From Comamonadaceae bacterium (GTDB lineage Bacteria; Pseudomonadota; Gammaproteobacteria; Burkholderiales; Burkholderiaceae_C): 32,209 bases of DNA. How positions within the stretch are numbered: position 1 is the first letter of the stretch; every line of letters starts with the position of its first letter. The position numbers and the translations under genes are program-made. The notes beneath the pieces are model-generated. The model was not told the DNA's origin. It did no database searches and saw only the letters and a list, made by a program, of their open reading frames with translations. Below are positions 22,506 through 30,677 of this stretch, piece after piece. The stretch covers positions 1 through 32,209 of the forward strand of contig JAAOZX010000402.1 of the NCBI GenBank assembly GCA_012274225.1. The letters are read 5' to 3'.

Positions 22506-23504
22506 TCAGGCGGTCTTGGCGAGGCCTTCACGCACCTGCGCCGTGATTTCGTAGGAGCGCAGCCGTGCGGCGGGATCGAACATCTGGGAGGCGATCATCA
22601 GCTCGTTCGCGCCGGTGCGCTCGATGAACTCCTTCAGCCCCTGGCGCACCGTGGCGGGCGAGCCGATGGTGGCGCAGGACAGCACGCTGTCGAGCAGCGC
22701 GCGTTCGGCCGGGCCCACGCTCTCGCGATAGCCCGGGCGCGGCGCCGGCAGCTTGGCGGGCCGGCCGCTGCGCAGGTTGACGAAGGCCTGCTGCATCGAG
22801 GTGGCCCGGATCTGCGCTTCCTCGTCGCTGTCGGCGGCGAACACGTTGAAGCCCAGCATCACGTAGGGCTTGGCCAGATGCACCGAAGCCTTGAAGGTGT
22901 CGCGGTACAGCGCGATCGCCTGCATCATCTGGGCCGGTGCGAAATGCGAGGCAAAGGCATACGGCAGGCCGAGCATCGCCGCGAGCTGGGCGCCGAACAG
23001 GCTGGAACCCAGGATCCAGACCGGGACCTTGGCGCCGGTGCCGGGCACGGCCCGGATGCGCTGGCGCGGCTGGTCCGACAGCAGGTCCATCAGTTCCACC
23101 ACGTCGCGCGGAAACTCGTCCGCGTCGCTCAACAGGTTGCGGCGCAGGGCTTGCGCGGTGGCCTGGTCGGAGCCCGGCGCGCGGCCCAGTCCCAGGTCGA
23201 TGCGGCCGGGGTAGAGCGCCTCCAGCGTGCCGAACTGTTCGGCGATCACAAGCGGCGAATGATTGGGCAGCATGATGCCGCCGGCGCCGACGCGGATGGT
23301 GCGGGTCCCGCCGGCAACGTGGCCGATCAACACGGCGGTAGCGGCGCTGGCGATGCCGGGCATGCCGTGGTGCTCGGCCAGCCAATAGCGGTTGTAGCCC
23401 CAGCGCTCGGCATGCTGGGCCAGGGACAGCGTGTTGCGAAACGACTGGGGCGCATCGCTGCCTTCGGTGATCGGGGAGAGGTCGAGGACGGAAAAGGGAA
23501 TCAT
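22506..23504 (-). CDS. LLM-class flavin-dependent oxidoreductase (YhbW/MsnO8-like)
   Basis: This 332-residue protein of the bacterial luciferase-like superfamily opens with [20 protein letters not shown]. It then has [39 protein letters not shown] and [13 protein letters not shown], the pattern of the YhbW/MsnO8 subgroup. Members use reduced flavin and O2, or an F420-like cofactor in other lineages, for oxygenation; physiological substrates are mostly unknown. It heads a probable operon with the MFS and hydrolase genes and diverges from another MFS gene across only 63 bp. Confidence 0.93.
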   Translation of the reverse strand: MIPFSVLDLSPITEGSDAPQSFRNTLSLAQHAERWGYNRYWLAEHHGMPGIASAATAVLIGHVAGGTRTIRVGAGGIMLPNHSPLVIAEQFGTLEALYPGRIDLGLGRAPGSDQATAQALRRNLLSDADEFPRDVVELMDLLSDQPRQRIRAVPGTGAKVPVWILGSSLFGAQLAAMLGLPYAFASHFAPAQMMQAIALYRDTFKASVHLAKPYVMLGFNVFAADSDEEAQIRATSMQQAFVNLRSGRPAKLPAPRPGYRESVGPAERALLDSVLSCATIGSPATVRQGLKEFIERTGANELMIASQMFDPAARLRSYEITAQVREGLAKTA

Positions 23505-23567
23505 GGTGATCAGGTGGGGGCGTCGTCGGCCGCTGCAAGCTCAGCCTCACCCCGGTATGCTGGGTCG

Positions 23568-24749
23568 ATGAGCATAGCCGTTCCGCGCCGGATCCTGCCC
23601 GTGATCGTCCTGTCGCAGTTCGCCGGAACCTCGCTCTGGTTCGCCGTCAACGCCGTGATGCCTGATCTGCAGCGAGCCTGGGGCCTGCCCGCCGCGGCCG
23701 TTGGCATGCTCACTTCGGTGGTGCAACTGGGCTTCGTGGCCGGCACCCTGGTGTTCGCGCTGCTGATGCTGGCGGACCGGTTCCGGCCCCAGCGGGTATT
23801 CCTGGTCTGTGCGTTGCTGGCCGCCGCGCTCAATGCCTGCGTGGTGTTGGCGCCGGGGCGGTTCGACCTGTTGCTGGTCCTGCGGTTCGGCGTGGGGTTT
23901 CTGCTGGCCGGGATCTACCCGGTCGGAATGAAAATCGCCGCCAGCTGGTACCGGCAGCGGCTGGGTGCGGTGATGGGTGTGCTGATCGGGGCACTGGTGC
24001 TGGGCACGGCACTGCCGCATGGCCTGCGGGCGCTGGCCGGCGATGGCGCCGCGGCGGCCGGCGACCTGCCGCCTTGGCAGTGGGTGGTGCTGGGCGTGTC
24101 GGCGCTGGCGGCCTTGGGCGGTATCGCGACGGCCTGGCTGGTGCCGGTCAATCCCGATGCCGTCGCCGGCGCGCGCATGACGCCCAGGGCGTTGGCGCTG
24201 ATCTGGTCGGACCGGCGGCTGCGCGCCTCGGTGTTCGGCTACTTCGGCCACATGTGGGAGCTGTATGCCTTCTACGTGCTGGTGCCGCTGGTGCTGGCCA
24301 CCCGGATCAGCGGCACCGCCGTCAGCGCGGCAGCGTTCTGGGCAATCGCGGCGGGCTTTGCCGGCTGCGTTGCCGGCGGACTGCTGGTGCGGCGCTTCGG
24401 CAGTGCCAGCGTGGCCCAGTTCCAGCTCGCCACCAGTGCTGCCTGCTGCCTGGCCGCGCCGCTGATGCTGGCCGCGCCGTTGCCGCTGTTCATGGTCTGG
24501 CTGTTGCTGTGGGGAACCACCGTGGTCGGCGATTCACCGCAGTTCTCGACCTTGACCGCGCAGAACTCGCCGCCCGCCGTCGTCGGCAGCGTGCTCACCT
24601 TCACCAACTGCATCGGCTTCGCGATCTCGGTGGTGAGCATCGAGCTGTTCGTGCGTGCGGCTCAGGTCTGGCCGCTGGCGGCGTTGCTCCCCGGACTGGC
24701 GCTCGGGCCGCTGGTGGGCCTGTGGATGCTCAGGCCGCTGCTACGGTGA
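23568..24749 (+). CDS. MFS transporter
   Basis: This 393-residue membrane protein has about 12 transmembrane helices. Readable segments include [18 protein letters not shown] in helix 1, [13 protein letters not shown] in the helix 2-3 loop, [18 protein letters not shown] in helix 4 and [19 protein letters not shown] in helix 7. The layout fits anion- or organic-acid-type MFS carriers, but the ligand is unknown. A much longer in-frame extension back to 22419 is antisense to the luciferase-like gene and is not real. The stop lies just before the symmetric hairpin element, which probably ends its transcript. Confidence 0.9.
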   Translation: MSIAVPRRILPVIVLSQFAGTSLWFAVNAVMPDLQRAWGLPAAAVGMLTSVVQLGFVAGTLVFALLMLADRFRPQRVFLVCALLAAALNACVVLAPGRFDLLLVLRFGVGFLLAGIYPVGMKIAASWYRQRLGAVMGVLIGALVLGTALPHGLRALAGDGAAAAGDLPPWQWVVLGVSALAALGGIATAWLVPVNPDAVAGARMTPRALALIWSDRRLRASVFGYFGHMWELYAFYVLVPLVLATRISGTAVSAAAFWAIAAGFAGCVAGGLLVRRFGSASVAQFQLATSAACCLAAPLMLAAPLPLFMVWLLLWGTTVVGDSPQFSTLTAQNSPPAVVGSVLTFTNCIGFAISVVSIELFVRAAQVWPLAALLPGLALGPLVGLWMLRPLLR

Positions 24750-24752
24750 GTT

Positions 24753-25013
24753 CACTCTGAAAATCGCGCGGGCGATTTTCGGAGTGGTTCTGGTCAGCGC
24801 GATGAGGACCGGCAAAGCCGGATACTCACCGCGAGGGCGACTGCGCTCCATGTTATTGCGCGCAGTCGATGTGCCACTGCGTGGGACCATCGCATCGTGG
24901 ACCGCGCGGAGCATCGCGCAGCGCGGTCTCTCTTGTGGGCAGGATCCGGCTCTGCCGGTCCTGGCCACACCGTTCAAACCAACTCGGAAAATCGCTCAGC
25001 GATTTTCCGAGTT
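24753..25013. repeat. Near-symmetric six-hairpin inverted repeat element (REPIN/MITE-like)
   Basis: This 261-bp intergenic element is built of six hairpins arranged symmetrically about position 24883. H1 at 24753-24786 has a 15-bp stem with one G-T pair (CACTCTGAAAATCGC). H2 at 24809-24821 is CCGGC-aaa-GCCGG. H3 at 24838-24868 has 9-bp arms, CGACTGCGC/GCGCAGTCG. H4 at 24900-24928 has 8-bp arms, GACCGCGC/GCGCGGTC. H5 at 24946-24958 is CCGGC-tct-GCCGG. H6 at 24981-25013 has a perfect 15-bp stem. H1/H6, H2/H5 and H3/H4 are inverted homologues. It lies between convergent genes; H6 overlaps the usp stop codon. A half copy is at 9952-10008. It codes for no protein and carries no transposase. Bidirectional termination is a likely effect. 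Confidence 0.88.
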
Positions 25014-25452
25014 AACGCGCGACGAGCACCGGCACCGGCGAGTGGGCAACCACCTGCGCGGCCACGCTTCCCAGCATCAGCCGGCTGATTCCGGTGCGGC
25101 CGTGCGAACCCACCACCACCAGGTCGGCATGGCTTTCCTGGGCCATGTCAACGATGCCGCGCATGGCGGTCACATCCTCTACCAGCCGCACTTCGAGGTC
25201 CACCGGCGGCTCGGAACGCTTGCACAGCGCCTCGACCTTGGCATGGGCCTGCGCGGCATGTTGCTGCGCCGCGGACATGTAGGCCTGGAAACCCATGGGA
25301 TTGGTTTCGCCGATTCCCAGGTAGGGGTATGGGTCCACCACATACAGCGCGGTGAGTTTGGCGTGGTGGATGCGGGCGAGTCCGACGGCCAGGGTGGCCG
25401 CGTGTTCGGACGCCGCGGAACCGTCGGTGCCCAGGAGGATGTGCTTGAACAT
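25012..25452 (-). CDS. Universal stress protein (UspA family)
   Basis: This 146-residue single-domain Usp begins MFKHILLGTDGS, the typical beta-1 and nucleotide loop. It carries the ATP-binding motif G-2x-G-9x-G-S at 115-129 (GSHGRTGISRLMLGS) and ends with SPVPVLVAR. ATP-binding Usp proteins act in stress survival, often under low oxygen. The start at 25452 fits the family. A perfect TTGAC-N4-GTCAA palindrome lies 68-81 bp upstream, the right distance for activation by an FNR/ANR-type regulator. Its stop overlaps the last hairpin of the symmetric repeat. Confidence 0.94.
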   Translation of the reverse strand: MFKHILLGTDGSAASEHAATLAVGLARIHHAKLTALYVVDPYPYLGIGETNPMGFQAYMSAAQQHAAQAHAKVEALCKRSEPPVDLEVRLVEDVTAMRGIVDMAQESHADLVVVGSHGRTGISRLMLGSVAAQVVAHSPVPVLVAR

Positions 25453-25519
25453 GGAAAGCCTCGAGAGGAGTTGGCAGGTACGCCGGTAGCCATCGTGCGA
25501 CCGTGCGGCCCCGACCCCA

Positions 25520-25533
25520 TTGACTTTGGTCAA
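25520..25533. promoter_or_regulatory. FNR/ANR-type binding site candidate
   Basis: TTGACTTTGGTCAA is a perfect palindrome that differs from the FNR consensus TTGAT-N4-ATCAA only at the symmetric inner bases. It lies between the divergent usp and hemerythrin genes, centred about 75 bp from the usp ATG and 100 bp from the hemerythrin ATG. Both gene types are common members of oxygen- or NO-responsive regulons. No matching -10 box was pinned down. Confidence 0.6.
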
Positions 25534-25626
25534 GCGCCGGGCAGTTGGCCAACCCTACAGTCAAAGCGCCCTGCGTCTTGCCGTCCGCGGCTTGCGGCGC
25601 TACGCTCAGCCCAAGGCAGGACCCCC

Positions 25627-26178
25627 ATGAAGCCGAATGATCCGCTGCAGCAACCGGTCGACATGGCCACGCCGCTGAACAGGTTCTCGCAGTGCCACGC
25701 CGGCATCGCGAGGCAGCTGCAAGCGCTGACTGACCTTCCCCGGCTGCTGGAGGCCGCGGCACGGGCGCGCGAAGTCGCCACCCGCACCGTCGCGGTATTG
25801 AAGGGCGGGGTGCTCGAACACCATGCCGAGGAGGAGCGCGACCTGTTTCCCACCGTGTTGCGCAGCGCCGTTGCGGGCGAGGAACGCGACTGCGTGCAGG
25901 TCATGGTCCATCGGCTCACCGCCGAACATCGCGAACTCGAGGCGCTCTGGAAGAAGCTGGAACCGGCCGTCAGGGACGCGGCGCGCGGCAAGCCGGCCGT
26001 GCTGGACGCCGGCGTGGCCGCGGAGCTGGCGCAGCGTTACCTGGCCCACGCGCACTACGAGGAGGAGTCGTTTCTGCCGCTGGCCGATACCATCCTGCGG
26101 CGCAATGGCGACGACATGGCCGAGCTCGGCCTTTTGCTGCACCTGCGGCATGCGCCGCGGCCGATCGGCTACCTCTGA
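25627..26178 (+). CDS. Hemerythrin domain-containing protein
   Basis: This 183-residue four-helix-bundle protein has the spaced ligands of a di-iron hemerythrin-like site: H24 (SQCHAGI), H66 and E70 (EHHAEEERDLFP), H95/H101 (MVHRLTAEHREL), and H143 and E147 (HAHYEEESFLPLA). Such proteins bind O2, NO or iron, or take part in repair of iron-sulfur centres. The ATG at 25627 has an AGGA site; the long upstream reading frame passes through the repeat element and the usp gene and is rejected. It diverges from usp around the FNR-like palindrome and converges on msrA with 24 bp between stops. Confidence 0.9.
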   Translation: MKPNDPLQQPVDMATPLNRFSQCHAGIARQLQALTDLPRLLEAAARAREVATRTVAVLKGGVLEHHAEEERDLFPTVLRSAVAGEERDCVQVMVHRLTAEHRELEALWKKLEPAVRDAARGKPAVLDAGVAAELAQRYLAHAHYEEESFLPLADTILRRNGDDMAELGLLLHLRHAPRPIGYL

Positions 26179-26202
26179 ACGCGCCGCGCCGCCGTGCGCG
26201 CG

Positions 26203-26952
26203 CTACGACTGGCGGCGTCCCACCAGCACCGGCTGGTCCCGGTACCACTCGGGCATCATTGACTTGAGGTTGGCGATCTTGGGCCGGTCGAACGCCGCAA
26301 TGTACGGTGAATCCGGGTGCAGCGTCGCATAGTCCTGGTGATAGTCCTCGGCCGGATAGAAACCGTTCAGGGGCGCGAGCTGGGTGACGATCTTGCGCGG
26401 GAACACCTTCGCAGCGTCCAGCTGCGCGATGTAGCGCTGCGCCACATCCTGCTGCTTTGCATCCGAGTAGAAGATCGCCGAACGGTATTGCGGGCCGGCG
26501 TCGGGTCCCTGGCGATTGAGCTGGGTCGGGTCGTGCGCGATCGAGAAGTAAATTTGCAGCAACTTGCCGTAGCTGATCCGGCTGGGGTCCCATTTCACCT
26601 GCACCGCTTCAGCATGACCGGTGGTGCCGCTGCCAACCGTCTCGTAATGAGCCGAGGCCGCGGGACCGCCCGCATAGCCCGAGACGGCGCCGAGCACGCC
26701 CTGCGTGTGCTGGAACACCGCCTGCACGCCCCAGAAGCAGCCGCCGGCAAAGACGACGCTTTGCACCGCGCCGGGTGCCGCCGGTTGCGGGTCGAACGCG
26801 GGCGGCGGCAGCTTCACCGCCGGCTCCGCGGCGGCGCCAGGCGCCAGATAGGCAGCGGCCACGACCACCAGGCCAGCCGCGAGCGCAAGCAGCTTGCCGG
26901 AAACCAGGCCGGTGGCCTGGGCGGGGCGCCGAGTGGGACGATCTGTGTTCAT
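26203..26952 (-). CDS. msrA: Exported peptide-methionine (S)-S-oxide reductase
   Basis: This 249-residue MsrA has the active-site GGCFWG with catalytic C72, then GYAGG, YETVGSGTTGHAEAVQV, IYFSIAHDPTQLNRQGPD and a C-terminal FYPAEDYHQDY motif. It reduces methionine-S-sulfoxide in proteins. An N-terminal extension contains a hydrophobic segment (about 19-42) after a basic start, so the enzyme is probably exported or anchored to face the periplasm, unlike cytosolic MsrA. An AAGG site precedes the ATG at 26952. It may draw electrons from a periplasmic thiol system; none is in the window. The gene diverges from a lipoprotein gene. Confidence 0.93.
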   Translation of the reverse strand: MNTDRPTRRPAQATGLVSGKLLALAAGLVVVAAAYLAPGAAAEPAVKLPPPAFDPQPAAPGAVQSVVFAGGCFWGVQAVFQHTQGVLGAVSGYAGGPAASAHYETVGSGTTGHAEAVQVKWDPSRISYGKLLQIYFSIAHDPTQLNRQGPDAGPQYRSAIFYSDAKQQDVAQRYIAQLDAAKVFPRKIVTQLAPLNGFYPAEDYHQDYATLHPDSPYIAAFDRPKIANLKSMMPEWYRDQPVLVGRRQS

Positions 26953-27073
26953 GTTCGCCTTGCCGTTGAGCCTGTGCGTTCCGCAGGCCATCCAGGATAC
27001 AAGCTCAGGACGCTGTGCCGACCGCGCCGTGCAAAGTCCCCGCTCGCGTGACAAGATTGAGCCGGAGGATCGC

Positions 27074-27526
27074 ATGACCCCAACTGCATCCGTCCGTTCA
27101 CTCGCCGTCCTGACGGTCCTGGTTGCTGCACTGACCGGCGGTTGCGGCGCCGCGCCCGACGATTCCCCCACGGAGCAGATCCAGGACCAGCTGGTGGGCA
27201 CCTGGCTGCGCGAGTACCAGGACGAAGCCACGGTGGTGCGCCGGATCCTGGTGCTCGAGCCTGGCGGTTCGTTTCTCGAAAAATCGACTGTCACCAATGG
27301 CGAGACCGTGGTGGCCGGGCACGAGGGCGAGGGCGTATGGCTGTTCGATGGCACGAATCTCAAGCGCCACTATCGGCGAATGGACGGGCGTGCGCCGTCG
27401 GCTCCGATCGTGCCTTTCGCCACTTTCGCCGTGCGCTTTTCATCGCACAACGAGTTCGTCGGCGTGGACAACGTCCACAAGATCGAAGTGCGCTACCGGC
27501 GCGTGGCCGATGGCACCGTGCCTTAG
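27074..27526 (+). CDS. Putative lipoprotein of unknown function
   Basis: This 150-residue protein has a hydrophobic signal segment ending LTGGC (C24), a possible though not ideal lipobox. The mature part, GTWLREYQDEATVVRRILVLEPGG and GEGVWLFDGTNLKRHY, looks like a small beta-barrel of the lipocalin-like type found in many exported bacterial proteins. I cannot name the family. A strong CCGGAGGATCGC ribosome-binding site precedes the ATG. It diverges from msrA across 121 bp and precedes the L,D-transpeptidase gene by 111 bp. Confidence 0.7.
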   Translation: MTPTASVRSLAVLTVLVAALTGGCGAAPDDSPTEQIQDQLVGTWLREYQDEATVVRRILVLEPGGSFLEKSTVTNGETVVAGHEGEGVWLFDGTNLKRHYRRMDGRAPSAPIVPFATFAVRFSSHNEFVGVDNVHKIEVRYRRVADGTVP

Positions 27527-27637
27527 GTCGTTCGCGGCCGATCGGTGGATGCCGACCCCGACCGTCGGTGCCTGCCGACAGGGGCAGCGGCCATGGGCGC
27601 TACATTCGGTTATCGCTTCCACGAGGGCCTGGCCATC

Positions 27638-28696
27638 ATGCGATCCATCGAAAACTTGCGTCGCCTCTGGCCGGCGCCGTTGTCGGCACTACTCGCCGCG
27701 CTCGCCATGACAGCCGCACCGCTGCCGGCATCCGCAAAACGGCCCTCACCGGGGCCGCACCAACCCATCGCCGTCGTACCCGTGTCCGCGGACCCGACGG
27801 CGCAAATGGAGCGCCTCAATTCGGACGACGCGGTGCCGGTGCTGGCGGCCGGCTCGCGTGGCGCAGCCGTTGTGCGCGCCCAGATCCTGCTCGACCGGTT
27901 CTGGTTCTCACCCGGCGAGATCGACGGCCAGTTCAGCACCCACATGGCGCGGGCGGTGTCCGCATTCCAATTGTCGCGGGGTCTCCCGACCACCTCCAGG
28001 GTCGACAGCGCCACCTGGGCCGCGCTGCAGGAAGGCCAGGGGGCTGCTTTCGCGACTTATGCCCTGACCGAGCAGGACCAAGGTCCCTACACCCGATTGC
28101 CGGCTGACCCGATGGAGAAGGCCAAGCTGCCGGCGCTGGGCTACCAATCGGTTGAGGAAGCCCTGGGCGAACGCTTCCACATGAGCCCCAGGCTGCTGGT
28201 CGACCTGAACCGCGGCCGGCCGCTGCGCGCGGGGGCGCAGATCATCGTCGCCGACGTGGGCAAGCCCGACGCGCCAGCCCCGCATGCGACCTCGGTTCGC
28301 ATCGACAAATCAGACAAGATGCTTTATGTGATGGGCGAGGGCAACCGACTGCTGGCTGCCTTTCCGGTCAGCTTCGGTGGGCGGCGCGATCCCTTGCCGC
28401 TGGGCCGCCTGAAGATCACGAGCGAGGTGATGAACCCGGACTTCACCTATGACCCGCAACTGTTGAAGACGGCCAGGTCCACCGACAGCAAGGTCCGGTT
28501 GCCGCCCGGCCCCAACAACCCGGTCGGCGTCATGTGGCTGGGGCTGAGCAAGCCGCACTGGGGCATTCACGGCACCAGCGAACCCTCCAGAATGGCCCGT
28601 GCCGACACCAACGGCTGCGTGCGCATGACGAATTGGGACGTGATGCGGCTCGGGACACTGGTCAAGCCGGGCCTCGCGGTGGACGTGCAAGGCTGA
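27638..28696 (+). CDS. L,D-transpeptidase with peptidoglycan-binding domain (YkuD)
   Basis: This 352-residue exported enzyme has a signal peptide (about 1-33, cleavage near ASAKR) and a PG_binding_1 domain (about 68-131; VVRAQILLDRFWFSPGEIDG). A linking region with a LysM-like segment follows (about 168-206), then a YkuD catalytic domain (about 218-351). The active site is visible as H311 (GIHGTSEP) and C327 in TNGCVRM, which has Asn where many family members have His. It should form or exchange 3-3 cross-links or attach proteins to peptidoglycan. The M23 peptidase gene starts 4 bp after the stop, so the two are an operon. Confidence 0.92.
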   Translation: MRSIENLRRLWPAPLSALLAALAMTAAPLPASAKRPSPGPHQPIAVVPVSADPTAQMERLNSDDAVPVLAAGSRGAAVVRAQILLDRFWFSPGEIDGQFSTHMARAVSAFQLSRGLPTTSRVDSATWAALQEGQGAAFATYALTEQDQGPYTRLPADPMEKAKLPALGYQSVEEALGERFHMSPRLLVDLNRGRPLRAGAQIIVADVGKPDAPAPHATSVRIDKSDKMLYVMGEGNRLLAAFPVSFGGRRDPLPLGRLKITSEVMNPDFTYDPQLLKTARSTDSKVRLPPGPNNPVGVMWLGLSKPHWGIHGTSEPSRMARADTNGCVRMTNWDVMRLGTLVKPGLAVDVQG

Positions 28697-28700
28697 ACCC

Positions 28701-29336
28701 GTGCATCGGAATCGCAACGGCACGTTCGCAAAGCACGGGTTGGGCCCCGGCTGGCTTGCAGCCTGTGCAGCCCTGACAGCGGCCTTGTCCGGTGCGTGCC
28801 AGGGCCAGGAAAGCCGTGCCATTGGCCCGAGAGGGAAGGAGAGCGCGGGCATTGAGGCCGCGGCGTCAACCGATGACGGCGCAGCCCTGCTCGCGGCCCG
28901 GCCATTGATGCTGCCGGTCGAAGGCGTGGCGCCATCGGCCCTGGTCGATACCTTCAATGAGGGGCGGCCCGGCCATCGCCACGAAGCGATCGACATCCTG
29001 GCGCGCCGAGGCAGCCGTGTGTACGCAGTCGACGACGGGAAGCTGGTCAAGCTGTTCACCAGCGTGCCGGGCGGCCTCACGTTGTACCAGTTCGATCCCG
29101 ACGGCAACCTGGCCTACTACTACGCGCACCTGGATCGTTATGCCGACGGCCTGAAGGAAGGCATGCCGCTGCGCCGGGGCGACCTGATTGGCTACGTCGG
29201 CAGTACCGGCAACGCCGCGGTCGAAGCGCCGCACCTGCATTTCGCGGTGTTCCGGTTGGGCCCTCAGCGTCAGTGGTGGAAGGGCCAGCCCATCAATCCG
29301 TACCCCGCCCTGCTGCGCGCCCGTCCGGCGGGCTGA
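28701..29336 (+). CDS. M23 family (LytM-type) metallopeptidase
   Basis: This 211-residue exported protein has zinc-ligand motifs H94xxxD98 (HRHEAIDI) and H178xH180 (PHLHFAVF), plus H143 in YYAHLDRY, so the LytM site looks intact. The N-terminal hydrophobic region ends LSGAC, which may be a lipobox. The GTG start is placed 4 bp after the L,D-transpeptidase stop, with an AAGG site inside that gene's end. It probably cuts peptide cross-links of peptidoglycan in the periplasm, alongside the transpeptidase. Its last 44 bp overlap the antisense end of the next MFS gene. Confidence 0.9.
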   Translation: MHRNRNGTFAKHGLGPGWLAACAALTAALSGACQGQESRAIGPRGKESAGIEAAASTDDGAALLAARPLMLPVEGVAPSALVDTFNEGRPGHRHEAIDILARRGSRVYAVDDGKLVKLFTSVPGGLTLYQFDPDGNLAYYYAHLDRYADGLKEGMPLRRGDLIGYVGSTGNAAVEAPHLHFAVFRLGPQRQWWKGQPINPYPALLRARPAG

Positions 29337-30558
29337 GGGCCGTCTGGGCCATGGGGTAGCGCCGGGCCAGTTCGAGGTACAGCAGTGCGCCGACGACGAG
29401 CGAGCCGGCAGCGATCTCCAGCGACAGTGCAAAGCCCCGGGCCGGCGTGCCGCTGCGGGCGATGAGCATGGCCGCCAGTGGCGGGCCGGCGATCTGGCCG
29501 ACACCGTACATGGCCGTCAGCAGGCCCATCAGGCCGGTTGGCGACGCCGGCCGCAGGCGCCGCGCCTCGCGCATGGCAAAGAAGGTGATGGTGGTGAAGG
29601 GCAGGCCCAGCAGCAGGCTGCCCGCGACGAAGCCGGCCAGGGTGGGGCGCACGGTGCTGGCCGCGACGCCGGCGCTTTGCATGGCGTAGCAGGCCGCCAG
29701 CAGGTAGCGCAGATCGCCCGCGAACCGTATCCGGGTGGCCAGCAGCGCCCCGGCGACCACGGCGGCGCCGAAGATTGGCCAGAACAGGTCGAGCCAGGCC
29801 GAGCCGGGCAAGGCTTGGCGCGCGATCACCGGCAGGAAGGTGGCGGTGATGATGTAGCCGAAGCCAGCCAGGCCATAGGCCACCGTCAGCAATGTCATTT
29901 CGACGCCGCTACCTCCTGGCGCAGCGGTGGGTGCCGCCGTCGAACTCACGGCCTGGGCCGCAGGATCGTCCCGCGCGAAGACCGGCCACACCAGAGCGCT
30001 GAGCAGCGTTGCCAACACGCCGAACAGGAGCCAGCCGGCGGCGGCGGACTGGTGCCAATGGACCATCGCACCGGCCAGCAGGCCGCTGGCCACGATGCCG
30101 CCGCCGGGACCGGCATACATCAGCCCGCCAAGTGCCATGGCATCGCAGCGCGCCAGTTGGGCCAGGCACCATCCGGAGGTATAGAGAAAGACCACAGCGC
30201 TGGCCACGCCGGCGGCAAACCGCAGCAAAGGCCACAAGCCCGGCGATTGCAGGGCCATGCCCAGGGTCAACAGGCTGGTGGCGGCGAGTCCGGCCCGGAC
30301 CAGGGCCGGGCTGTCCAGCGCGGGCAGGGTCGTGAAGCGGCGCCACAACCAGGGTTGCAGGGTGCACAGCAGCGCGCCCAGCAGGTAGCCGAAGTAGTTG
30401 GCACTGGCCAGCCAGCTCGCGCCGGGCAGGTCGACCACGCCGTCGGCCAGCATCATCGGCAGCAGCGGGGTGAATGCGAACCGGCCGATGCCCATGGCCA
30501 CGGCCAGCGACACCATGCCGGCGAGGGCGACGGGGATGGGCTTGGAACTGGGATTCAT
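29293..30558 (-). CDS. YbfB/YjiJ family MFS transporter
   Basis: This 421-residue protein has about 12 transmembrane helices and the YbfB/YjiJ signature GIGRFAFTPLLPMM in helix 1. It also has ASANYFGYLLGALL in helix 2 and GPPLAAMLIARSG near the C-terminal helices. The ligand is unknown for most of this family. The ATG at 30558 fits the family start; the 11-residue upstream extension is basic and unlikely. Its 3' end overlaps the M23 peptidase gene by 44 bp on the opposite strand. It diverges from the FHA gene across 119 bp. Confidence 0.9.
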   Translation of the reverse strand: MNPSSKPIPVALAGMVSLAVAMGIGRFAFTPLLPMMLADGVVDLPGASWLASANYFGYLLGALLCTLQPWLWRRFTTLPALDSPALVRAGLAATSLLTLGMALQSPGLWPLLRFAAGVASAVVFLYTSGWCLAQLARCDAMALGGLMYAGPGGGIVASGLLAGAMVHWHQSAAAGWLLFGVLATLLSALVWPVFARDDPAAQAVSSTAAPTAAPGGSGVEMTLLTVAYGLAGFGYIITATFLPVIARQALPGSAWLDLFWPIFGAAVVAGALLATRIRFAGDLRYLLAACYAMQSAGVAASTVRPTLAGFVAGSLLLGLPFTTITFFAMREARRLRPASPTGLMGLLTAMYGVGQIAGPPLAAMLIARSGTPARGFALSLEIAAGSLVVGALLYLELARRYPMAQTALSPPDGRAAGRGTD

Positions 30559-30677
30559 GAAGCAAGCGCCGCGACGCGGTCGCTGCGGCAAGGCGCATCG
30601 TACTTGCCCAACCGGATACCCGGCACTAACATCGGCTGCAGCCCGACCGTGCCGGCGGGAACAACCTGGAGCACTGC

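Noticed and set aside
22419-24749. A 776-residue open frame on the plus strand
   Set aside because: The first 383 residues are antisense to the luciferase-like gene and low in hydrophobic structure. Only the part from 23568 reads as an MFS protein.
24753-25013. CRISPR array or tandem repeat
   Set aside because: The units are inverted hairpins around one axis, not direct repeats with spacers, and no cas genes are present.
24655-26178. A 507-residue frame that would join the repeat element to the hemerythrin protein
   Set aside because: It would have to translate the hairpin element and the antisense of usp. The ATG at 25627 gives a complete hemerythrin domain.
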